Of a stretch of 32,301 nucleotides of DNA, positions 16,911 through 26,496 are shown piece after piece. Numbering within the stretch: position 1 is the stretch's first letter; each line of letters opens with the position of its first letter. The DNA lies in contig DASVHW010000288.1 in NCBI GenBank assembly GCA_036382395.1, forward strand, positions 1 through 32,301, written 5' to 3'. The notes below the pieces were generated by a model. That model did no database searches. It saw only the letters and a list, made by a program, of their open reading frames with translations, and was not told where the DNA came from. The position numbers and the translations under genes were made by a program. This stretch comes from Candidatus Binatia bacterium. Its GTDB lineage: Bacteria; Desulfobacterota; Binatia; HRBIN30.

Positions 16911-18317
<1,407 letters not shown>

Positions 18318-18337
18318 AAGGGCGAGGCTGAACCGCG

Positions 18338-19267
18338 GTGGTGGACGATCTACAGCGACAGGCATTGCGGCAAGCTTTTGGAGCACGGGTCCGTTTTGAC
18401 GAGCCGCTCAGCCGGCACGTATCGTTTCGCATCGGAGGGCCGGCGGATGTGTGGGTGGAGGTGGGCGATGCGATGGAGATCCGTCGCGTGCGGGCCTTCG
18501 CCGCCGCGACGGGTCTCCCGCTTCTTGTCCTCGGCGGCGGCACCAACGTCCTGGTGAGTGACCGCGGCGTACGCGGCGTCGTCTTGCACCTGGGACGGCC
18601 GCTTGCGTCCTTGCAGTGGCGCTCGAACGGCAGAGGTCAGTATGCCCGCGCCGGTGCCGCTCTTCCCCTCAAGCGGCTGGTGACCGAATCAATTGCCCGC
18701 GATTTGGCGGGGTTGGAGTTCGCCGAAGGCATCCCCGGTACCGTCGGCGGCGGGCTCTTGATGAATGCCGGCGCCTTTGGTGGCGAAATCGCCAACGTGG
18801 TCGAGTTCATGGAAGGGATCGATGTAGCCGGCGAGGTCCAACGCCTGCCCCGCGACGAACTGCACTTCGGGTACCGCCGCTTTGATCTGCCTCCGGGCTT
18901 CATCGTTACGCACTTGGAATTCTTGCTCAGCCCTGGAGATGACGCCGCCATCCGGGCCAAGCGTGCCGACGCCAAACGCCGGCGCGAAGCCCATCAGCCA
19001 GTCGGTTATCCGAACGCGGGATCGATCTTCAAGAATCCTCCGGGGCACTTCGCCGGCCATTTGATCCAGGAAGCCGGGATGAAAGGCCTCCGGCGTGGCG
19101 GCGCCATGGTTTCGCACCAGCATGCGAACTTCATCGTCAATGTCGATGGGGCCACGGCCGCCGATGTGCACTGGTTGATGATGGAGGCTGCGCGCCGCGT
19201 GTGGGAAACACACGGCGTCCGCTTGGAGCCGGAGATTCGCCTCCTTGGCGACTGGAGCGAGGCATGA
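18338..19267 (+). CDS. murB: UDP-N-acetylenolpyruvylglucosamine reductase MurB
   Basis: Reduces enolpyruvyl-UDP-GlcNAc to UDP-MurNAc using FAD and NADPH. The 309-residue protein has the FAD-binding LVLGGGTNVLVSDRG and GLEFAEGIPGTVGGGLLMNAGAFGGE, the proton-donor serine in NAGSIFKNP (Ser229) and the C-terminal catalytic Glu in LEPEIRLLG (Glu299). Length and domain pattern fit the shorter type II MurB. The start is GTG at 18338 (or 18341), 20 bases after murC; AAAGGGCGAGG upstream is a loose Shine-Dalgarno. No ddl gene lies between murB and ftsQ. Confidence 0.97.
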   Translation: MVDDLQRQALRQAFGARVRFDEPLSRHVSFRIGGPADVWVEVGDAMEIRRVRAFAAATGLPLLVLGGGTNVLVSDRGVRGVVLHLGRPLASLQWRSNGRGQYARAGAALPLKRLVTESIARDLAGLEFAEGIPGTVGGGLLMNAGAFGGEIANVVEFMEGIDVAGEVQRLPRDELHFGYRRFDLPPGFIVTHLEFLLSPGDDAAIRAKRADAKRRREAHQPVGYPNAGSIFKNPPGHFAGHLIQEAGMKGLRRGGAMVSHQHANFIVNVDGATAADVHWLMMEAARRVWETHGVRLEPEIRLLGDWSEA

Positions 19268-20106
19268 CCAGTCGCACCCGCCGCGCCAGGAAGAATCGTT
19301 CGTGGCGGCCGCGCATCATGGACAGCCGACTGCGGGGTGTCCGGCGATCCATCCTGGCCGCAGGTTGCGGGATCACCTTGGCTGCGGGTCTCTGGTACGG
19401 CGTGCCGTCCGTGGTCCGCCTAGCCAAGTCCCATCCGTATTTCATACTGACGACGATCCAGGTGGATGGCAACCGGCGCCTCAGCCGGCGTGAGATACTG
19501 CAATGGGCCGGCGTGGGTGAGCGCACCAGCATTTGGGATGCAACGCCCGCCATCGTGGGATTACGGCTGCAGAGCCATCCTTGGATTCAGCGTGTCAGTG
19601 TTGGGCGGGAGTTTCCGAACCGATTGATCATCGGTGTCGAAGAGCGCCGGCCGGTGGCGATCGTACGCCTGGAGGAGCTCAACTATGTCGATCGCAGGGG
19701 TCGCATCCTGGGCCCGTTGCAGGATGGCGACAGCCGGGATTTCCCGCTGATTACCGGACTGGAGAATGCACAGACGGCGGATTTCAGGCCCATCGGCGTT
19801 CACCGCGCCCTGCGGTTCCTGCACCTGTGCGAACGCCGGATTTGTTTTGATGCGGTGTCCGAAGTGCATGTGGATCGAAATCAAGGCATTACCGTATTTC
19901 CCCTGCGCACGGCGGTGGCGGTGGTGTTGGGGTGGGGAAGTTGGGGTGAGAAGCTCGCGCGCTCGGCGCGCGTCTTTGCAGCTTGGGGAGGACAGGTGGG
20001 GCGGTTGGCAGCGGTGGATGTGTCCTTCCGCGACCTCGTCGTTGTGAAGCTGCATGAGGAACGCCACCCCGCCGCCGTGCGCTCTCAAAAGGGCGTGCGC
20101 GTGTGA
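19264..20106 (+). CDS. ftsQ: Cell division protein FtsQ
   Basis: A bitopic divisome protein that recruits FtsB and FtsL. The 280-residue protein has a basic cytoplasmic N-terminus, one transmembrane helix (ILAAGCGITLAAGLWYGVPS, about 30-49), a POTRA domain (FILTTIQVDGNRRLSRREIL through HPWIQRVSVGREFPNRLIIG) and the FtsQ-type domain with VEERRPVAIV and YVDRRGRILGPL. The ATG at 19264 overlaps the murB stop (ATGA). It ends 131 bases before ftsA, the first real gap in the cluster. Confidence 0.92.
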   Translation: MTSRTRRARKNRSWRPRIMDSRLRGVRRSILAAGCGITLAAGLWYGVPSVVRLAKSHPYFILTTIQVDGNRRLSRREILQWAGVGERTSIWDATPAIVGLRLQSHPWIQRVSVGREFPNRLIIGVEERRPVAIVRLEELNYVDRRGRILGPLQDGDSRDFPLITGLENAQTADFRPIGVHRALRFLHLCERRICFDAVSEVHVDRNQGITVFPLRTAVAVVLGWGSWGEKLARSARVFAAWGGQVGRLAAVDVSFRDLVVVKLHEERHPAAVRSQKGVRV

Positions 20107-20154
20107 GAGATCATGAGCCGGGCTCGGAAAAGCGTGAATTGTGTTTGCGGAATA

Positions 20155-20163
20155 TGATATAAG
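20155..20163 (+). promoter_or_regulatory. Possible extended -10 promoter for ftsA
   Basis: TGATATAAG is an extended -10 (TG, one base, TATAAG) in the 131-base ftsQ-ftsA gap. No convincing -35 lies 16-18 bases upstream. The gap is otherwise unexplained, so a separate ftsA(Z) promoter is plausible. Confidence 0.4.
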
Positions 20164-20237
20164 GGCGGGAACGGAGAGTGGTGGGGTGGCGAGCACGACT
20201 CACTACTCACGATTGACGAGGGGTGGCGGTTAGGGGG

Positions 20238-21476
20238 ATGGCAAAGAAGTCGGAACTGCTCGTCGGACTCGACATCGGCACATCGAAGGTGGCGGCGGTG
20301 GTGGGCGACCTCAACGACGGCGTGCTGTCGATCGTCGGTATCGGCTCGGCCCCGTCTGATGGGCTGCGTAAGGGGGTGGTGGTCAACATCGAAGCCACCG
20401 TGCACGCCATCGAACATGCCCTCAAAGAGGCGGAAGTCACAGCCGGCTGCGAGATCCACAGCGTGTTTGCGGGCGTCGGCGGGGGGCACATCAAAGGATT
20501 CAACAGCCACGGCGTCGTCGGCGTGAAGAGTCCGGAAGTCAGTCAGGCTGACGTTGACCGGGTGCTGGATGCGGCGCGTGCTGTCGCCCTGCCCGCCGAC
20601 CGCGATATTCTGCACGTCCTGCCGCAAGACTTCGTCCTCGACGGGCAAGACGGCATCCGCACCCCCGTCGGCATGTCCGGTGTACGCCTAGAAGCGCGCG
20701 TGCACATCGTCACCACCGCGACCACCTCGGCGCAAAACGTCATCAAGTGCTGCGAGCGCACCGGCCTCCACGTCGCCGACTTGGTTCTCGAGCCCTTGGC
20801 GGCGGCTGAAGCGGTGCTGACGCCGGAGGAGAAGGAACTCGGGGTCGCGTTGGTCGATTTGGGCGCCGGTACCACCGATGTGCTGGTGTTTCATCAGGGC
20901 GCACTACGGCACACTGCGGTGCTTTCGCTCGGCGGCAACCACGTGACTAACGATATCGCTGCCGGTCTGCGGACGCCCTTTCGCGATGCCGAGATCCTCA
21001 AGCAACGTAACGGCTGTGCACTGGCGCGTTCGGTCGGCCGCGAGCAGACCGTCGAGGTGCCCAGCCTTGGGGGGCGCACGCCACGCCTGCTTTCCCGGCA
21101 CATGCTGAGCCAGATCATCGAGGCCCGCGTCGAGGAGATCTTGACTTTGACGCGCCATCAGATCGCCAAGTCCGGATTCGACGAAGGCCTCGGCTCGGGA
21201 ATCGTGATTACCGGTGGAACGGCGGTGCTGGAAGGCGTCATCCCGCTGGCGGAACAGGTGTTCCAAAGCCCCGTGCGCATCGGCACGCCGCTGAACCTCA
21301 ACGGTAACGGTGAAGGAGGGGCAGAGGCCGTCAATAGTGCCAGTTTCGCTGCGGCGGTGGGCTTGGTGCACTACGGTGCGCGCCCGCGTGATCACCTCCC
21401 GGTCCGGAGCGACGACTCCCGCTTCGTTGGTAAGGTGCGACAGCGGCTCAGGGGCTGGGTCGAAGCGTTCTTTTGA
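20238..21476 (+). CDS. ftsA: Cell division protein FtsA
   Basis: An actin-like ATPase that tethers FtsZ to the inner membrane. The 412-residue protein starts MAKKSELLVGLDIGTSKVAA (phosphate 1 loop), has the SHS2 subdomain, VALVDLGAGTTDVLVF (phosphate 2) and IVITGGTAVLEGV (adenosine motif). It ends in a probable amphipathic membrane-targeting helix, VGKVRQRLRGWVEAFF. The frame is open back to a GTG at 20223, but the ATG at 20238 gives the usual N-terminus. AGGGGG directly abuts the ATG, so ribosome-binding spacing is poor for either start. Confidence 0.97.
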   Translation: MAKKSELLVGLDIGTSKVAAVVGDLNDGVLSIVGIGSAPSDGLRKGVVVNIEATVHAIEHALKEAEVTAGCEIHSVFAGVGGGHIKGFNSHGVVGVKSPEVSQADVDRVLDAARAVALPADRDILHVLPQDFVLDGQDGIRTPVGMSGVRLEARVHIVTTATTSAQNVIKCCERTGLHVADLVLEPLAAAEAVLTPEEKELGVALVDLGAGTTDVLVFHQGALRHTAVLSLGGNHVTNDIAAGLRTPFRDAEILKQRNGCALARSVGREQTVEVPSLGGRTPRLLSRHMLSQIIEARVEEILTLTRHQIAKSGFDEGLGSGIVITGGTAVLEGVIPLAEQVFQSPVRIGTPLNLNGNGEGGAEAVNSASFAAAVGLVHYGARPRDHLPVRSDDSRFVGKVRQRLRGWVEAFF

Positions 21477-21503
21477 TGGCAGCGCAAAACCGAAATTTGA
21501 CGG

Positions 21504-21532
21504 TTGAAAGTGAATCGCGAAAGGTACAAAAT
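21504..21532 (+). promoter_or_regulatory. Weak promoter candidate before ftsZ
   Basis: TTGAAA (21504-21509), 17 bases, CAAAAT (21527-21532). The -35 matches five and the -10 four of six positions, but the -10 lacks the first T. It lies in the 149-base ftsA-ftsZ gap, a place where separate ftsZ promoters are common. Confidence 0.22.
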
Positions 21533-21625
21533 CGCCCGTAACGCAGCGCGCGAAAGCCGGTCTGGCTGTCAACGATCGCGGAATGATGTTGACCGCTGGC
21601 GTAAAGTTGTTGGGAGGAGGGGACG

Positions 21626-22876
21626 ATGATTGAGCTGGTGGGACGGAGTGAGGTGTTGGGAGCGCGCATCAAGGTGATAGGCATTGGTGGCGGCGGCGGC
21701 AACGCGGTCAACACCATGATCTTCTCGGGCCTGCCCGGCGTGGAATTCATCACCGCCAATACCGATGTGCAGGCGCTCGGGGCCAGCCTGGCTCCAACCA
21801 AGCTCCAACTGGGGGCGCAGTTGACCAAAGGCTTGGGCGCAGGCGCAAACCCCGATGTCGGACGCCAGGCGGCGCTCGACGACAGCGAGATCATTCGTGA
21901 CCACCTCGGCGGTGCGGACATGGTGTTCATCACCGCCGGCATGGGCGGCGGCACGGGTACCGGCGGTGCGCCGGTGATTGCCCGTATCGCCAAAGAGCAG
22001 GGCGCGCTCACGGTGGCCGTGGTCACCAAGCCCTTCCAGTTCGAGGGCAAGAAGCGCATGCGGCAGGCGGATGAAGGCATGCAAGAACTCAAGGATGCCG
22101 TCGACACGTTGATCGCCATTCCCAACCAGCGCCTGTTGGCCATCGCCGGCCGTGATACCTCCCTGCTCGATACGTTCAAGAGGGCCGACGACATCCTGTT
22201 GCAGGCGGTGCGCGGCATTTCCGACCTGATCACGGTGCACGGACTGATCAACCTCGACTTCGCCGATGTCCGTACGATCATGGCGGAGATGGGGATGGCC
22301 ATGATGGGTGCCGGCAGCGCCAGCGGCGAGAACCGCGCGGTGGAAGCGGCGCAGAAGGCCGTCTCCAGCCCCCTGCTCGAAGACATCTCCATCCATGGTG
22401 CCAAGGGCGTGCTCATCAATATCACCGGCAGTCACGATCTGTCGCTGCACGAGGTCAACGAGGCCGCCACGTTGATCCAGGAGGAGGCGCATGAGGACGC
22501 CACCATCATCTTTGGCGCCGTGATCGATGAGCAGATGGGTGACGAGATCCGCATCACGGTAATCGCCACCGGGTTCGGCGATGCCCAGCGCGAAGTGAAG
22601 CGGCCCGGATACAGCCTGCCCAAGGAGCCCGTCAGCAACAGCACGATGCGCCCCATTCCGGCACGCACCGTCGCGCGTGACCGCGACCCCGGACGCCCCG
22701 TCGTCCATCTCGGTACCATCATCGACGACCTGGAATCACCGAGTTTCCAGCGCCACCGGTCGGGAACGGAACGCGGCAACGGCGCCGAAGAACGGGCGGA
22801 AGAGTTCACCATCTCTTCCGAGGAAAACGAGGATCAATACGAGATCCCCGCTTTCCTGCGCAAGAACGCGATGTAG
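21626..22876 (+). CDS. ftsZ: Cell division GTPase FtsZ
   Basis: A tubulin homologue that forms the Z ring. The 416-residue protein has [18 protein letters not shown] near the N-terminus, the GTP-binding tubulin signature GGGTGTG (107-113), the T7-loop segment [13 protein letters not shown], and a variable acidic linker. It ends in the conserved C-terminal peptide [12 protein letters not shown] (IPAFLRK at 407-413), the docking site for FtsA and other partners. AGGAGG (21615-21620) lies five bases before the ATG, the best ribosome-binding site in the cluster, consistent with high FtsZ expression. Confidence 0.98.
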   Translation: MIELVGRSEVLGARIKVIGIGGGGGNAVNTMIFSGLPGVEFITANTDVQALGASLAPTKLQLGAQLTKGLGAGANPDVGRQAALDDSEIIRDHLGGADMVFITAGMGGGTGTGGAPVIARIAKEQGALTVAVVTKPFQFEGKKRMRQADEGMQELKDAVDTLIAIPNQRLLAIAGRDTSLLDTFKRADDILLQAVRGISDLITVHGLINLDFADVRTIMAEMGMAMMGAGSASGENRAVEAAQKAVSSPLLEDISIHGAKGVLINITGSHDLSLHEVNEAATLIQEEAHEDATIIFGAVIDEQMGDEIRITVIATGFGDAQREVKRPGYSLPKEPVSNSTMRPIPARTVARDRDPGRPVVHLGTIIDDLESPSFQRHRSGTERGNGAEERAEEFTISSEENEDQYEIPAFLRKNAM

Positions 22877-22911
22877 GGTCTCTCTTCGGCCCGCAGCCGG
22901 TCGGCGGCCTG

Positions 22912-22925
22912 GCGAATAAATTCGC
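22912..22925. repeat. Short palindrome after ftsZ
   Basis: GCGAAT, AA, ATTCGC: a 6-bp inverted repeat with a 2-base centre, 36 bases after the ftsZ stop. It looks like part of an intergenic repeat and has no T run, so it is not a typical terminator. Confidence 0.55.
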
Positions 22926-22943
22926 GGCAACGAGAGGCACGAA

Positions 22944-22967
22944 GCCTGTCCTGAGCGGAGCCGAAGG
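22944..22967 (-). repeat. Copy A of a 24-bp dispersed-type repeat
   Basis: Read on the minus strand, this segment starts CCTTCGGCTCCGCTCAGG and ends ACAGGC. It matches the element at 23643-23666 at 20 of 24 positions, in opposite orientation. It lies in the non-coding spacer after ftsZ. Confidence 0.65.
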
Positions 22968-22993
22968 ATCGCCCTGCGGCGACTGGCAGGGGA

Positions 22994-23009
22994 GCCGACG
23001 CCGGTCGGC
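22994..23009. repeat. GC-rich hairpin in the ftsZ-radical SAM spacer
   Basis: GCCGAC and GTCGGC form a 6-bp stem around a GCCG loop. No T tract follows. It could be a weak rho-independent-like or structural element. The rest of the 223-base spacer (22877-23099) shows no gene. Confidence 0.4.
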
Positions 23010-23099
23010 GTGGGGGCCTTTGTTGCAGCGGTTTCAACCGCCGGCACCTTGCTTGAGCCGCCGGTGTGGGGGCGCTATCCTTCGACATCGGAGATCTGA

Positions 23100-24893
23100 T
23101 TGCCGAGCTGGTTCCTCGAAGAGCGTGCCCGCGCCCGCCGGGCGCAAGAGCGCATCCTGTTTCCCAAAAAGCAGGCGGGCGACATTCGCGTCTGCCTCGT
23201 TTACCCCAATCGCTACAACGTGGCGATGGGGAACCTCGGCTTCCAGGCGGTGTACGAGATCTTCGATCGCCACCCCGGCGTGGTGTGCGAGCGCGCCTTC
23301 TTGCCGGACGAGGACGATGCGTCACTGGTGACCAGCGGCACGTTGCGCAGCCTGGAGTCGAACACCCTCGTCCAGGACTTCGACGTCATCGCCTTCTCCG
23401 TTTCATTCGAGATGGATTACTGGCACGTGGCCAGGCTGCTCGACCTCATCGGCTTGCCGCTGACCAGCCGGGAGCGCGAGGGCAAAGGCCCACTGATCAT
23501 CGCCGGCGGCCCAGCCGTATTTCTCAACCCGGAACCCCTGGCGGAGTTCGTCGATCTCTTCCTCATCGGCGAGGCGGAAGAGATGCTCCCGGAATTCCTG
23601 CATCTGCTGTCCGCGCATCTTTCTTCACTCAGGACTCAGCCCCCTTCGACTGAGCTCAGGGCAGGCCCAGGACTCAGGACTGATTTCCTGTGGAACTGCG
23701 CCGCCACAGTCACAGGGAGTTATGTTCCGGCGTTGTATGAGCCCGTCCACGACGGATCCGTGCTCGCGGAGCTCAACTACCGCGGTCCGGGAACGGAGCG
23801 TGTGGAGCGCCGCCTCATTTGGGATCTGAACAAGTTCGCGACCGCCACCCGCGTGCTCACCGACGAGGCCGTGTTCGGCGATATGATGCTGGTGGAGGCG
23901 AGCCGGGGCTGCCAGTGGGGTTGCCGCTTCTGCGCCGCCGGGTACATGTACCGTCCCATCCGCACACGCGGGGTGGAGCAATTGAAGGAATCCGTGCGGG
24001 CCGGCTTGGCGCATCGGCAGACGATCGGCTTGGTCGGTGCGGAGATGGCCAGCGTGCCCGGCCTGGACGCCTTGTCGGAAATCGCTGCCGATGCCGGCGG
24101 GCGACTGTCGCCGTCCTCACTGAAGGCCGATTGCGTCACGCCGCGGTTGGCCGCCGCCTTGGCGCGCGGGCGTAATCGCAGTGTGACCGTGGCGCCGGAG
24201 GCGGGTTCGGAACGCATGCGCCGGGTCATCAACAAGAACCTGTCGGAGCCTGATATTCTCCGTGCCGCCGACTTGCTGGTAGGCGAGGGCGTGCAAGATC
24301 TGAAGCTGTATTTCATGGTCGGGCTGCCGACCGAGCACATCGCGGATGTGACCGCCATTGCGGACCTGACTGCCAAGATTCGCGGCCGGCTGTGCGATGC
24401 CGAGCGTGCCCGCCGCCGCGTGGCGAATATCACGGTCTCAGTAAACCCGTTCGTGCCCAAACCGTGGACCCCGTTCCAGTGGGAGCCCATGGAGCGCATC
24501 TCCAGCCTCAAGCAGAAGTTGGCCCACTTGCGCCACGAGTTGTCGGCTCTTCCCAACGTGCATCTCGACACCGAGTCGCCACGGGAGGCGTACTTTCAGA
24601 CGCTGCTCTCGCGTGGCGACCGCCGCGTGGGACGCGTCATCCGCGCCATCCATGAAGCCGACGGCGATTGGTGGGCGGTGATCCGCGCGTGGCAGCGCGA
24701 CGGCATCCCAGGCGTGCCGCATCCGGACGAGTACGTACATCGGCGGTACGGTGATGACGAGCGCCTGCCGTGGGATTTCATCGACCACCGCATCAACAAG
24801 TCCTTCCTCTGGGTGGAGCGGCGTAAGGCGCTGGCGGCACGGCAGACGCCGCCGTGCGATACGGCGACATGCATTTCGTGTGGGGCATGTTGA
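23100..24893 (+). CDS. B12-binding-type radical SAM protein (TIGR03960-like)
   Basis: The 597-residue protein has an N-terminal B12-binding-like Rossmann part (VCLVYPNRYNVAMGNLGFQA, AGGPAVFLNPEP). The radical SAM motif ASRGCQWGCRFCAAGYMYRP carries Cys271, Cys275 and Cys278 for the 4Fe-4S cluster. A short cysteine-rich C-terminus, CDTATCISCGAC, may bind a second cluster. The layout matches the uncharacterised TIGR03960 family; the substrate is unknown. The start is TTG at 23100, directly after an in-frame stop, with GGAG (23090-23093) six bases upstream. Residues about 176-194 are an apparent repeat-derived insert in the linker before LWNCAATVTG. The gene is followed by acpS after ten bases. 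Confidence 0.88.
   Translation: MPSWFLEERARARRAQERILFPKKQAGDIRVCLVYPNRYNVAMGNLGFQAVYEIFDRHPGVVCERAFLPDEDDASLVTSGTLRSLESNTLVQDFDVIAFSVSFEMDYWHVARLLDLIGLPLTSREREGKGPLIIAGGPAVFLNPEPLAEFVDLFLIGEAEEMLPEFLHLLSAHLSSLRTQPPSTELRAGPGLRTDFLWNCAATVTGSYVPALYEPVHDGSVLAELNYRGPGTERVERRLIWDLNKFATATRVLTDEAVFGDMMLVEASRGCQWGCRFCAAGYMYRPIRTRGVEQLKESVRAGLAHRQTIGLVGAEMASVPGLDALSEIAADAGGRLSPSSLKADCVTPRLAAALARGRNRSVTVAPEAGSERMRRVINKNLSEPDILRAADLLVGEGVQDLKLYFMVGLPTEHIADVTAIADLTAKIRGRLCDAERARRRVANITVSVNPFVPKPWTPFQWEPMERISSLKQKLAHLRHELSALPNVHLDTESPREAYFQTLLSRGDRRVGRVIRAIHEADGDWWAVIRAWQRDGIPGVPHPDEYVHRRYGDDERLPWDFIDHRINKSFLWVERRKALAARQTPPCDTATCISCGAC
23627..23681 (+). repeat. In-frame repeat element inside the radical SAM gene
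   Basis: ACTCAGGACT occurs at 23627-23636 and again at 23672-23681, exactly 45 bases (15 codons) apart. Between them, 23643-23666 starts CCTTCGACTGAGCTCAGG and ends GCAGGC; it contains the perfect palindrome CTGAGCTCAG and is related to the segment at 22944-22967. The reading frame stays open, adding the low-complexity stretch SLRTQPPSTELRAGPGLRT. Confidence 0.75.
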
Positions 24894-24903
24894 GATCGTC
24901 TTC

Positions 24904-25284
24904 ATGATCTTAGGCATCGGCGTTGACATCATCGAAGTCGCCCGCATCCGTGCCGCCATCGAGAACCCGCGCACCGGGGTACGGTTCCAAGCACGCGTGT
25001 TTACGGAACAAGAGATTGCCTACTGCGGCCGGCGCCACAACGCGGCCGAAAGTTTCGCGGCGCGCTTTGCGGCAAAGGAAGCGACGATGAAGGCGTTGGG
25101 TCGCGGGTTCGGCCAGGGCATTGCCTGGCGGGAGATCGAGGTCACGCGCGGCGATGGCGCACCCGGGGTGCGGCTTTCGGGTGGCGCCCAGGTGTACGCC
25201 GAGGCCCTCGGCATACGCCGTATCCACCTGTCACTGAGTCACACGGCCGATCTGGCGATCGCCTACGTCATCGCCGAGTCGTGA
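24904..25284 (+). CDS. acpS: Holo-[acyl-carrier-protein] synthase
   Basis: Transfers 4'-phosphopantetheine from coenzyme A to the acyl carrier protein. The 126-residue protein has MILGIGVDIIEVARI (metal ligand Asp8), FAARFAAKEATMKALG (Glu59) and the closing HLSLSHTADLAIAYVIAE, all AcpS hallmarks. The frame is open upstream into the radical SAM gene, but the ATG at 24904 gives the normal start. It converges with the dehydrogenase gene, 11 bases away, with no visible terminator. Confidence 0.96.
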   Translation: MILGIGVDIIEVARIRAAIENPRTGVRFQARVFTEQEIAYCGRRHNAAESFAARFAAKEATMKALGRGFGQGIAWREIEVTRGDGAPGVRLSGGAQVYAEALGIRRIHLSLSHTADLAIAYVIAES

Positions 25285-25295
25285 CTGAACCCAGC

Positions 25296-26327
25296 TCACG
25301 GCCGGATGGCGATCTTGAGTACGCCGTCCTTGCGGCTGCGGAAGAGATCATAGGCTTCCGGTGTCTGAGCCAACTTCATCTGGTGCGTGAACAGCGGCCG
25401 GAGATCGACCTTGCCGTAGCGCACCAGGTCCATCATCCGCCGTAACCGATCGCTGCCGCCCGGGCAGAGCGTCGTGACCAGGCGGCGATGCAGGAAGCTG
25501 CCGTCGGTAGGGATCGATACCGTTGGGAAGGCGCCGTACACACCCACGCTGGACACCGCGCCCCCGAAACGCGTGACTCTGCAGGCGTTCTCGAGGGTCA
25601 CCTGATGGCCCAATGCCTCGACGGCCACGTCGACGCCCTTTCCTGCCGTCAGCCGAAGGATTTCGTCAACCGCCCCGGCGGGATCGATGACCACGTCGGC
25701 GCCCAGTTTCTTGGATGCGGCGACACGCGACGGCACCGACTCGACCGCGATGATGAAACCGGCGCCGCGGGTGCGTGCGGCCGCGGTGACGCACAGGCCA
25801 ACCGGCCCCTGGGCAAAAATGGCTACCGTGTCTCCAAACCGTAGCTCGGCATTCTCGATGGCGGCGAAGCCTGTCGACATGATGTCGGTGGCGCACAGCA
25901 CGGCCTCGTCGTCGATGTCATCCGGAACCTTGGCCATGTTCAGGTCGGCGCTGTTGACAATGTAGTACTCACCTTGGCAACCGAACAGCAGATTGAGGGG
26001 AGCGGCGTAGCGTTCGCACACCTGCCGGTTGCCTTCCTGACAGCGCGGACACGTTCCGCAGCCGAAGAGGCAAGATGCGACCACCCGATCCCCCTGTTTG
26101 AAGTCCATGACCCCAGGGCCGACATCGACCACTTCGGCAACCGCTTCGTGCCCCATCGGCATTCCCGCTGGGATCGGCAGCTCGTCCACCAGGTGGATGT
26201 CGCTGCCGCAGATGGTCGACAGACGCATTTTGAGCAACGCCTGACCTGGGCCGGGGGTCGGCACTGGCATGCGCTGCATTTCCACCTTCTTGGTGTCCAC
26301 CTTCACACATACGAGATTGTCGGCCAT
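25296..26327 (-). CDS. Zinc-dependent medium-chain alcohol dehydrogenase family protein
   Basis: An NAD(P)-dependent oxidoreductase of unknown substrate. The 343-residue protein has the catalytic zinc ligands Cys40 (TICGSDIH) and His60-Glu61 (MGHEA), and the structural zinc loop Cys90, Cys93, Cys96 and Cys104 (CGTCPRCQEGNRQVC). The Rossmann nucleotide site is FAQGPVGLCVTAAAR. CATDIMSTGFAA is typical of the formaldehyde/alcohol dehydrogenase branch. GGAGG lies eight or so bases before the ATG. The gene is divergent from the luciferase-like gene, sharing a 169-base control region. Confidence 0.93.
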   Translation of the reverse strand: MADNLVCVKVDTKKVEMQRMPVPTPGPGQALLKMRLSTICGSDIHLVDELPIPAGMPMGHEAVAEVVDVGPGVMDFKQGDRVVASCLFGCGTCPRCQEGNRQVCERYAAPLNLLFGCQGEYYIVNSADLNMAKVPDDIDDEAVLCATDIMSTGFAAIENAELRFGDTVAIFAQGPVGLCVTAAARTRGAGFIIAVESVPSRVAASKKLGADVVIDPAGAVDEILRLTAGKGVDVAVEALGHQVTLENACRVTRFGGAVSSVGVYGAFPTVSIPTDGSFLHRRLVTTLCPGGSDRLRRMMDLVRYGKVDLRPLFTHQMKLAQTPEAYDLFRSRKDGVLKIAIRP

Positions 26328-26429
26328 CGGTCGCTCCTCCGCCTCGAGTGGTTGCAGCCAACAGGCTGTGCGCCCCCAGCTATCAACAAACGGTTCCTCT
26401 GGCCAGGGGCGCGTGCACGCCGGCGTGGT

Positions 26430-26457
26430 GGGCTGACAGCGGCTTTACTGTCGGCCC
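26430..26457. promoter_or_regulatory. Inverted repeat between divergent genes, possible operator
   Basis: GGGCTGACAG (26430-26439), 8 bases, CTGTCGGCCC (26448-26457). The arms pair over 10 bp with one G-T pair. It lies 40 bases before the GTG of the luciferase-like gene and about 100 bases from the divergent dehydrogenase start. No T run follows, so an operator or leader hairpin is more likely than a terminator. Confidence 0.5.
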
Positions 26458-26496
26458 GTCTGTGCGTAGGGTACCCGCAGCAAAGGAGTCAACGCG

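Noticed and set aside
21569-22708. Minus-strand frame of 379 codons opposite ftsZ
   Set aside because: Shadow of ftsZ, with Asp/His/Gly-rich sequence typical of antisense GC-rich frames.
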